Part shown: positions 47,111 to 55,992 of the stretch, piece after piece | Layout of the letters: each line of letters begins with the position of its first letter | How positions within the stretch are numbered: the stretch's first letter is position 1 | Assembly: GCA_022702705.1 (NCBI GenBank) | Contig: CM040425.1 | Span: 5,286,001-5,350,000, forward strand | Source: Papilionanthe hookeriana x Papilionanthe teres | Lineage: Eukaryota > Streptophyta > Magnoliopsida > Asparagales > Orchidaceae | DNA length: 64,000 nucleotides | Reading direction: 5' to 3' | Made by a program: the position numbers and the translations under genes | The notes under the pieces: generated by a model | Database searches by the model: none | Told to the model about the DNA's origin: nothing | The model's input: the letters and a program-made list of their open reading frames with translations, nothing else

Positions 47111-48640
47111 TCAGGTTGCATAATATTTCTTCAAAAATCGTCCATTAATTGGAAGCATAGGTCGTTCTCCACGACAGTTAATAAGCTGGTAGGAACCCCC
47201 TGAGTAGACTGTCTTGACCACGAACGGCCCTTCCCAAGTTGATTCAAATTTACCACCTATCTTGCGAAGTGTAAGAATAGGTCTTCTGAGAACTAGTACT
47301 AAGTCACCAACTTTGAATGTCCTTGGGCGGACCAGTTTATCATGGGCCTGGATCATCTTGGCTTGATACAGTTCCAAATTTTGTTGCGCTGAAAGTCGTT
47401 TCCCTTCCAAGCTTTCCAATTCTTCTAGTCGTAGTTTGGCATTTTCTTCTATAGTAATCTTGTTCGCAACTGCAATTCTGAGAGATGGAAGCTGAACTTC
47501 CAAGGGTAAGATGGCCTCAGACCCGTACACTAGGGCGTAAGGTGTAGACTGGGTAGGAGTTCTGAAAGTCGTCCTGTAGGCCCATAAGGCTTCTAACAAC
47601 TTCTCGTGCCAATTTCTTTTATTGTCGTCCAAAGTTTTCTTTAGAATTTGAACGAGAGGTTTATTAAAAGCCTCGGCCAATCCATTCGCTCTTGGGTAAT
47701 AAATTGTTGAATAGCGCCAATCAATCCCGTGTCTTCTGAAAAAATTGTTGATCTTCGTACTCTTGAACGCGGACCCATTATCTGAAATGATTCTGCGCGG
47801 TACTCTGAAACGGTAGATGACTTGATTCTTGAAGAACTGTAGCACATGGTGTGCCTTCACTTCTCTGAGCGGTACTGCTTATGCCCACTTGGAAAAGTAA
47901 TCTGTAGCTGCAAGAATGAAGCGATGTCCTCTTGAAGAAGGCGGTCCTATCGGACCCACGACATTTGTGCCCCAACAGTCGAACGGCCACGACACGATTT
48001 TCGGATGTAGCACATTTGGAGGTTGATGTAGAACCACTCCATGCACTTGGCATTGGTGACAACTCTTGGCAACTTTCATGCAATCGGTCATCATTGAGGG
48101 CCAGTAGTACCCTAATCTTTTAATTTTCATCTTCATTTTCGGACCTGACTGATGAGCGCCACAAAGTCCTGAGTGCACTTCTTTAACAATTTCACGAGCT
48201 TTGGACTCGCTCAGGCACCTTAGCCACCTCTGATCGAAAGACCTTCTGTATAATGTATTGTTTATCAATGCGTAAGACAGAGTTCTTTTCTTGATTTGAT
48301 GGGCTAATGACTTATCGTCCGGTAAGTTTCCTGTTTGCAAGTAATCTATTAATGGCTGTCGCCAATCTTCTGCATTTCTTGTTACTGCCGCAATTGTTTC
48401 TTCTTCTTTTCCTTCTGATTTGTGTATTGTATCCATGTCGAGCTGTGATAGGACCTGTCGTCCTTGAACTGACATTTCAACTGACTCATCCTGCAAGTAG
48501 GTAAATTCTTTTGCAAGTCGGGCTAACGCATCTGCGAGTGCTTTTTCTCTTCTGGGAATCTTGTAGATTGTTACATTCGGAATCTGCTCCAACAATTTCA
48601 TGGCATACTGAAAGTATTGTTTGAGTCTTGGCTTTAGAAT
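47111..48640 (-). pseudogene. pol: Integrase of B
   Basis: One reading frame (48601-47111) interrupted by a single stop (47879). Zinc finger: HSGLCGAH...SCHQCQVHG. Core: CWGTNVVGPI (Asn where the first catalytic Asp belongs), IISDNGSAF (Asp) and ANGLAEAFNK (Glu). The C-terminal domain GKFESTWEGPFVVKTVYSGG resembles the SH3-like end of gypsy integrases, and the protein ends FLKKYYAT. The near-open frame contrasts with copy A and fits B's younger age. Confidence 0.88.
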
Positions 48641-48646
48641 TCTGTA

Positions 48647-49009
48647 TTATCCTGCGACTCGTTGAATTATCAGTCGAGAATCCCCATAGATGTTGATATC
48701 TGTTATCCCCATCTGAATGGTTAATTCCAATCTGGTTATAAGGGCTTCGTATTCTGCCTCATTGTTTGTACATGGTTCTGTTAGATGGTAGGAATACCTT
48801 AACATCCCCCGCTCTAGTGTTATAAATATCAATCTGATTCCTGCCTTACCGGGCACTATCATTTGCAATTCTTTGTCTTTCTGTGCTGAGGATGCTCCGT
48901 CGAAGTACAGTTCCCAACGTCGATCGTCGGGGTCTTCTAGGCTCATTATCTGCTCATCTGGCAAGTCGTCGTTGAGAGGCAATTCTGCCGGTAAAGGGTA
49001 TCTTTGCAA
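48647..49009 (-). pseudogene. Archaeal-type RNase H of B
   Basis: WELYFDGASSAQKD (catalytic Asp), TNNEAEYEALITRLE (Glu) and IYGDSRLIIQRVAG (Asp) keep the three acidic catalytic residues. It lies between the Ty3 RNase H and integrase, as in Tat-clade elements. A frameshift at about 48990 separates it from the first RNH, and a stop (TAA) after VAG at about 48647 separates it from integrase. Confidence 0.85.
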
Positions 49010-50702
49010 GGAAGTCTGCTAGTACTTGTCCCTTTATAGCACGAAGAGGAATGAAAGTTATATCGAATTGCAATAGTATCATCGACCACCTGGCAAGTTT
49101 GTCGGAAAGCGTCGGTCGGGTCATCAAATACTGCAATGGATTGAACTTCGAAATAAGGTTGACCTTATGAGAAAGCATGTAATGCCTGAGCTTTTGAGCA
49201 GCGAAGATCAGGGCTAAACAATGCTTCTCAATCGAAGGATACTTTACTTCCGTTGGAATTAGACGACGACTTAATTAGTATAGAGCATTTTCTTTTCCCT
49301 CGTCATTGACCTGGGCTAGCAGGGCTCCGAGAGAGTCGTCTAAAGCCGCGGTATAAAGTATCAACGGTCTACCCGAGACTGGGGCTGCTAAGACAGGAGG
49401 TGTCATTAAATACTGCTTAATGTCCTCGAAGGCCCGCTGGCATTTCTCTTCCCAAACAAATTTGGCGTCCTTTTTAACCAATGCCGAGAAGGGCTGACAC
49501 CTACCTGACAAGTTCGAGATAAAGCGTCGAAGATATGCCAATTTTCCTTGAAAGGATCATAATTGCTTCAAGCTTTTGGGAGGTGGTATTTCTAAGATAG
49601 TTTTAATCTTTTCTGGATCGATTTCAATTCCATGATGTCGAACAACAAATCCTAAGAATTTCCTAGAGGTGACGCCGAAGGCGCATTTCAAGGGATTCAT
49701 CTTAAGGTTATATTATTTTAATCGCTCGAAAATAATTTTCAAATCATACAGGTGATCTTCTTTTAGTTTGCTTTTGATGACTACATCATCCACGTAGCAC
49801 TCAACTTGGTTGTGAATGGGATCATCAAAAATCCTTGTCATTGCTCTTTGGTAAGTTGCTCCTGCGTTCTTTAATCCAAACGACATCACTGTGTAGCAGT
49901 ATACCCCGATCGGCGTTCTGAAGGCTGTAAGCTTTTCATCTTTTGGTGTCATCTTTATCTGGTTGTATCCTGATGATCCATCCATAAAAGAGAAGATTTC
50001 ATGTGTCGAAGCGATGTCGATCATCAGTTCTGGAATTGGTAGAGGGAATTCATCCTTCGGACATGCTTTGTTTAAATCTCTGAAGTCTACGCAGATTCTG
50101 ATCTGACCATTTTTCTTTCTGACTGGTACCACCTTGGCTAACCAAGTCGGATATTGATCTTCACGGACAAATTTAGCGTCTATTAGTTTCTTAACTTCAG
50201 CTATAACTTGTTGTTCAATCTCTAGACGCATTCTTCTGGGAGCTTGTCTGACTGGAACGGCGGTGTGATCTACTCCTAGCTTGTGAACTGCGACCTCTAG
50301 AGCTAATCCTGGCATTTCATCATAACTCCAAGCAAAACAGTCCTTGAATTCCATTAATAACTTGATTATCCCTTCGGAGTCTTCTTTATTGAGTAAGGAG
50401 CTAACAAAGGTCGGCCTAGGCTCTTCGCTAGTACCTAAGTTAACTTTCATTAACTCGTCTATTGTAGATTTAATTTCTTCTTCAAATTTTGGTGGAGTTA
50501 GATCCTCGAGATCATCTGAAGCTTCCAAGCAACTTTCATCATGCTCATGAGTGACAACTAAGCAAAATCCTGAATCATCAACAGACCCTACTGTGCCGAA
50601 TCCGAGACCATGTTTTGAATTGGGAGGCCGACTGGCATTATTCCATAATTTTTCAAAGTTTGTGATCGACCTTTTGTCCATCGTCGAGGTAAGACACCAC
50701 AT
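48991..50702 (-). pseudogene. pol: Reverse transcriptase and Ty3-type RNase H of B
   Basis: A long open stretch at 50702-49713 holds the RT: GLGFGTVGSVDDSGFC lead-in, QYPTWLAKVVPVRKKNGQIR, CVDFRDLNKACPKDEFPLP, FSFMDGSSGYNQIKM, FRTPIGVYCYTVMSFGLKNA and the catalytic box CYVDDVVIKSK. The thumb (KFLGFVVRHHGIEIDPEK) and RNase H (ILYTAALDDSLGALLAQ, EVKYPSIEKHCLALIFAAQK, IPLRAIKGQVLADFLA) follow in the same frame with stops near 49712, 49550 and 49275. The RT catalytic aspartates are intact. Confidence 0.9.
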
Positions 50703-51206
50703 TGAATTAAATTTTGAACACAGAGAGAATACTACTAAAAAGACAATTCCATTAATTCAGAAGAAGTAGCATCTTCAAATTGTACATCATTTTCAGTTTT
50801 GGAAGAAGAAGCACCACGGTAGAACTTGATCGGCTTAGCACCACCACCATGCACTTCCTTGACCACCATACCCTCGATCTTATTAGAATGGATCGGGGTC
50901 AGGGTCATAGTATGCACATAGTGATTGATCTTCTCGTACATTGATTTGTATTCTTCATTCTTTTCATCTTCGTGAGAGATCTTGAACTATTTTCTTCTTA
51001 TTTATTTGCATTGCTTCTTTCTTGATTTCTTCTTCTTCAGAATTGCTTTCCCAATCAACATCGATGACTGATCTCTTCTGTCCAACTGTTCCAATGTCTC
51101 TTCCTCGACCTCGTCCCCGGCCTCGACCTCGGGTACAAGTTCTGGAGAAACCTTCACCATCTCGTCTTAAGGGAATGGTGAGTAATTGTTGGACTAGAAT
51201 TTCAGA
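50703..51206 (-). pseudogene. Protease-RT linker of B with an Arg-Gly repeat
   Basis: A poorly conserved linker. On the minus strand an Arg-Gly run (RGRGRGRGRGR) lies around 51135-51100, followed by acidic residues, and a separate open frame at 50941-50735 (MYEKINHYVHTMTLTP) is out of frame. In pea Ogre an intron lies between protease and RT, so this is where an equivalent intron would be expected. I see no convincing splice pair. Confidence 0.45.
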
Positions 51207-52445
51207 TTATTCGTCGTCCTGAACTTCTTTTGCTTCATTTGGTACGGTATTTCTTGAGAAGATTGTTTTCTTCGGAGGCACATAGTAGGCTGCATCTTCA
51301 TGAATTCCGATTTCATGCACGGAGAACGGTTGCAAATCACCTTTGATACACTGCTCCCCTCCTTCATAATATTTTATGCACTGGTGCAGAGACGATGGTA
51401 CCATCCGGTTTTCATGGATCCATGGCCGACCCAGTAGAGCATTGAATGATGTCTCAGAATCAATTATATGGAATTTTGCGGTTGTCTTTGCTAAATCACC
51501 GGTCTTCATCAGTAGCGTTATCGATCCAAGGGCTCTTTCTCCTTTCTGATTGAACCCTCTTAATAACATCTTGTCTGCATCGAGGTCGCGAGCATCAATT
51601 TCCAAATATGCTAACGTTTGAAGGCTCAGTATGTTGATTGATGCTCCTGGATCAACCAACACCCTAGTGAGCGTAAACTTTCCAATAGTGACTGAAATGT
51701 ACAACGGTCGATTGTGATCAGCCGTTCCAAGTAGTAGATCATTATCCGTGAAGGTAACACCTCGCTGTTCTTTTAACGAGCAAACCTCATCTAAGGAATT
51801 ACCGGCCATTTGAGCTAAACAAATCTCTGGATCAAGTAAGGCCTTGATCGAGTTTCTCTCATCTCCTTTGACAGGATCAGAGCGTCGTAGATGCTCAGTT
51901 TGGCTGGTAGCTTCCTAAGATGGGCTAGCACGTTATAATCCACCTTATTACCATGTTCTTCATTTTCTTCTCGAACGGGAAATTCCTCTGTCGGGATTGG
52001 CTCTTCCAGGGAAACCACCTGCTTTCCTTTATCCTTTGGACCCATTCTCGGGGGTAAAACTTTTCTGCTTCTTAGATTGACTTCAGTTATTTCTTCTGCA
52101 TCTGGTGCTGAATCTGCTGGTGTCTCCCCTTGAATTGGAACGACTGGTTCTTTTGGAGTTGCTTCAGAATCTGATAGCTCTAATTCAATTGTGATTGGAG
52201 TTCCTTGGAATTGACAAATGGACTCGTTGCTTGTCGAGCTTTCGTATCCATCCTTGTGAACGTCTTCTCCTTCGTTGTGGTCATCGAGGTATGATTTGAG
52301 AATTGTTATTTATATTGGAATCGAGATCCAGATTAGGTTGGTTGTCGTTAGTTACGTAATCATTAGAAACAGTCAAAACGTAGCCAACACCAAAACTCTT
52401 ATCATTATAAGATCCCGCCGGGGTGAGCAAATAATCATACAGAGT
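51207..52445 (-). pseudogene. gag-pol linker and aspartic protease of B
   Basis: Protease frame 51809-51207: active-site segment VLVDPGASINILS, then FNALLGRPWIH, then KYYEGGEQCIKGDLQPFSVHE. The active site reads D-P-G-A (A has D-L-G-A), so Ser/Thr is missing in both copies, which is unusual for a retropepsin. Upstream linker 52045-51815 (KVDYNVLAHLRKLPAKLSIY) joins through a frameshift near 51812, with others at about 52250. Confidence 0.8.
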
Positions 52446-52462
52446 CAGAGGTTCAAGGGTTT

Positions 52463-52477
52463 CCCCCCCCCCCCCCC
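52463..52477. repeat. Homopolymer run of 15 C (G on the sense strand)
   Basis: Fifteen consecutive C's inside the gag-pol linker. Copy A has only GGGGG at the equivalent site (6040-6050). On the sense strand the run encodes poly-Gly and shifts the frame into a stop (RGGGGGKPLNL then stop), whereas the homologous frame continues KPLEPLT. Either replication slippage or a sequencing error at a homopolymer. Confidence 0.85.
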
Positions 52478-52722
52478 GCGAATCGGAACAACCATCCTAG
52501 GATAAGCAGCCCCTAGTCTAACCTTCGGAGCCTCAGTCTTCTTCTCTTCCACGATTTTCTCATCCTTCTGGGGCGGTTCTTCGATTGCAAGTGATAGCAC
52601 CGGCTCGACAGGTTTCAAACTTTGAGTTGAAGTGCGCACCAAAGCGTTCTGGATATGATCCAAGATTTTCTTTGAAGATTTTGTCCAGACGGTACTCCAT
52701 CCATCATTGGTCGTGTAAGGGT

Positions 52723-54126
52723 CTATCGAAACAATAGGATCCGTTGAAATAACATTGACGGAACCTCCCTTTTGGGTTCCTTCATGTATTCCTTCGGGAT
52801 TGTTATGTTCCCTTTCCGGACATTGTCGTCAAGCCAACTCTTGAAAGTGATGCAATCCTCTATCTTGTGCCCGAGCATCCGGTGGTAAGGGCAATAGTTT
52901 GGATGATCTTTCTTGTTGACTTCTTCTAGCCTCTTGGGCTCTGGTAGCTGAAAATCTGGTGTTTTCATTAAACTGCAGAACATCTTTGCTACTGCTTCAG
53001 TCTTGAATGGATATTCCTTATTCAGAAATTCTTTCAGGGTACGTTGCGGATGAGGCTGTTGCTCATAATACTGAGGCGACTGATGGCTTGGTCGAGGTCA
53101 TTGATAGTCCTGCTGAGGTTGCTGATAAATCAGTTGTGGTTGTTGGTAAGTCCGTTGCGGTGGTTGATAACTGGGTTGTGATTGCTCAGGCTGTATCTAC
53201 ACTGGCTGCTTGCCTTTATCTACTGCCGCGACGATTTCGAATTTCTTTTCAAATGCTTTTACAGGCTTCTGCTTATCGGTCTTGTCTACAAAACTTAGCT
53301 GTTTTGCTTCCTCTTGCAAGCTCCCGGCCTTGCTAAGCAACTTCTCGAAAGTCTTGATTGTAAACCCTTTAAGGAGAAGTTCTATTGGGCCTTGGATACT
53401 CTTAAGCAGAATACCGACTGCGTGTTGTTCCTGAAGCTGTGGTTCACACTTCATGCTTACATTCCTCCATCGAAGTATGTAATCCACCAAAATTTCGTTT
53501 GGTTTCTGTTGCTCCACCACTAGATCACCGATGGTGATGTGGTGCCGAGCCCCGGCAAACCGCTTAACGAAGAGGTTTTCTAACTCTGAAAAGGTCTTAA
53601 CTGAGCCATTTGGCAATTCTGCATACCAATCAAAGGCAATCCCTGATAGGCTGCTGACAAACTGTCGAAAGAGTAAAGCATCGCTCCCACCGGCATTGCA
53701 GCAACTAGCACGAAAATGTGTGACATGCTGCCGGGGGTTTCCTGTTCCATCAAAAGTCTTGAACAGAGGTGGTATGAAGCCTTTTAGGTATTGGACCACG
53801 TCAAATTCTTCAAGGTAAGGTCTACCCGTCTGAATAGAAGCTCCGCTCTTAGACTGTGCTAAGGTTTCTCGCACCTGCTATTCTACCATGTTCTTAATAT
53901 CCTTTGCGGGAATCATGCTCTGTGTAGAATCCTTCTTCGGTTGCTCATCTCCGTTAACAGATGTGATCTCCTTTCCTCCGTCCACAACATGGATGATCTC
54001 CGGGTGTATTTCTTTCAGAGGTTGCACCTGACTCTGGAGAGTGGCTAAAGCGGCAGCCATCTCTTCCATCATTTTTGCCATTTGGGAAATTGTGCTATCA
54101 TTCTCTTGAAGTTGTTCTCTCATCAC
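52723..54126 (-). pseudogene. gag: gag of B
   Basis: One frame from 54126 with stops at 53880-53878, about 53195 and about 53100. N-terminus: coiled-coil-like (STISQMAKMMEEMAAALATL). Gag core: TFDGTGNPRQHVTHF, FDWYAELPNGSVKTF, FVKRFAGARHHITIGDLVVE and ILVDYILRWRNVSMKCEPQL. A Gln-rich linker precedes the knuckle CPYHRMLGHKIEDC (CX2HX4HX4C) at about 52895-52855. A frameshift near 52745 leads into the linker (SIDPYTTNDGWSTVW). Gag would form the particle and package RNA. Confidence 0.88.
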
Positions 54127-55449
54127 TTCCGGTTCATCTCATTTTGCTGCTGCCGGAGCACCTTGCGAAGCTGATGATGCTCGTGTCTCAACCATGTTGA
54201 TCTCAGCATAATCTTCATCCATAAACTCTGATGAATCTACTTCAGTTTCCAATTTTTCTCCTCTTTCTTTTGCCAACCATCGGATTTCGGTTCTTAGCTT
54301 GCTTATGGCATCCTCTAGTAGCCTCTTCCAAACGGTTTCACGGTTTTCATGTGATGACTGTTGGACTTCTTTCTCGGGAGTTTATTTTAATGCAGTAGCA
54401 CTTTCTTCAGATTCTAGCTTTCTGACGAGACACTTCTTTCCAAAATACTGTGCTTATATCATTTCAGCAATAATAGGTCGCCACACCATCCTTCTCGCAG
54501 TAGAAGACCTAGGACCAGATGGTCTATCGGTTGTAAGTTGGTAGGTGGTGTCCTCCCTAATATGGTGTCACGATACGACAATAGGCGAACTAGCTCGCAC
54601 TTTCTTCCTTGGCCTCTCCGGGGCGGTGATGGGGTTTACTCGCGGTCCGAGGTGGGATTTGACTGGCGCTCGTCCCATTTTTCTTAAGATCTCTGATACA
54701 TGGCATCCTTCCTTCTTAGCTAGTTTCTCTATTACGGCTCGCAGTCGAGTAAGCGGCGTAGTCTTGGCCCTCTTCCTCTTACAGTCACTATAGTATGCAG
54801 GTCGGGGTAATGCAGCGGCGATCCTCCGAACATCTTCTTCATCCGATGCAGCAGAGAGAAGGTGGAACCTACTTCCTTCCAACAGCGGTGAAATTTTAGG
54901 TAGTTCTTCCTCTTCCTCAGGAATCTCTTCCATAAAAGCAACTTCAGCAGCCTTAGCCTTCTCGATCCTGGCGATCTTTCTGCTTCTATTTCTTCTTTGA
55001 GTTCGAGTTAAGGGTGTAACTCTTGAACTGGACCCTATCTCGAAGACAGGAGGTATTGTAGCAAAATCTGTACCCTCCACGGTGGCAGGCTCATCACAGA
55101 CTTGGATTTCCTTCCCCTTCAGTTTGGCAGGAATCGGGGTAGGTGCAGAGATGACTAGACCGGTGGGGGTAGAGACAACAGTCCTCCTACGAATAGTGGT
55201 ACTCTTTTTAGCTGGGACTCTTTACAGGGGAGGGAACTCTTGAGTCGACTTCAGGTTGAACTCAATCACGGGCTCATCAGTTTCCGATACTTTATCCATT
55301 AGTGTGAAGAGGGTGACATCAGTGAACTTAATATCTGTATTGTCGAATCCTTGCCCAAAACGGATGATTCCATTGTCGGGCAGTTCATCCTTATAGACGG
55401 CGAAGTCCATTCCATTGGTGAAGGAGAAAATTAACTTTAATGCAGTCAT
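54127..55449 (-). pseudogene. ORF1 of B, upstream of and in frame with gag
   Basis: Starts ATG at 55449 (MTALKLIFSFTNGMDFAVYK) and runs to TGA at 54570-54568, with one TAA at 55224-55222. The same frame continues to gag through further stops, including the conserved stretch EIRWLAKERGEKLE before MDEDYAEIN. It contains a basic motif TPLTRTQRRNRSRKIARI, an acidic run (EEIPEEEEELP) and a Lys/Arg-rich end. An ORF between the 5' LTR and gag of unknown function is typical of Ogre. Both the N-terminus and the TQRRN motif recur in the AlkB ORF of this element. No known fold recognised. Confidence 0.7.
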
Positions 55450-55969
55450 TTTCTGCAGGGTAAATTTTGAACGTCAGTCCCGAATTATGCTTCCTTTTGT
55501 CACAAAACTTAAGACGGAGAAGAAAGAGTCTGAACACTTTTTAGTTTATCTTAGTATATTTACAATTTAAAAGAGTTTGTTTATTAAAAGGTTGTTTATT
55601 AGAGAATTTGTTTGTTAGGAACAAAATGATTAATGGAGGAAGGTTAAAGGAAAGGTAAAGGACCCGATTCAGAATTGGAAAGGAAGAGAAAGTCTCGTAA
55701 GACTTCTCAACCCGAAGGACCGCTCCTAAGCCAACACCTATTGGGGGTCCACCTCACCTTAGAAAGAGGCAAAAGGATTTCGGAACCTCTCTGTTTAGGG
55801 GTGTCTAAACAGTGGCTCCAAAATCCAAGAGAGTTGATTATACCCGTTCAAGACAGAAATGAACGTGGTATGCCAACTGCAAGAATGATAGTTTGGTCCA
55901 CAAGGGGCATGGACTCACTACCGATTTATGAAAGTAAAGCCATCTGATCAAAATAGAGAGAGGAACTAG
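55450..55969 (-). promoter_or_regulatory. 5' leader of B: splice-site candidates and PPT-complementary site
   Basis: Non-coding leader between PBS and ORF1. On the sense strand a good donor consensus, AAG|GTGAGG, lies at 55760-55752. An acceptor-like TTTACCCTGCAG ends at 55453, three bases before the ORF1 ATG. Right after the donor, 55751-55734 is perfectly complementary over 18 bases to the PPT region (43449-43466). Both functions are inferences from sequence. Confidence 0.45.
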
Positions 55970-55987
55970 TCCCCAGCGGAGTCGCCA
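55970..55987 (-). other. Primer-binding site of B (tRNA-Arg)
   Basis: The minus strand reads TGGCGACTCCGCTGGGGA, five bases (ACTTC) after the LTR end. It is complementary to the 3' end of plant tRNA-Arg (ACG type) with one mismatch by my recollection of that tRNA. This is the PBS used by Ogre/Tat elements. Confidence 0.88.
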
Positions 55988-55992
55988 GAAGT

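Noticed and set aside
55970..55987. Possible tRNA-Arg gene
   Set aside because: Only the 3'-terminal 18 bases match, next to an LTR end: it is a primer-binding site, not a gene.
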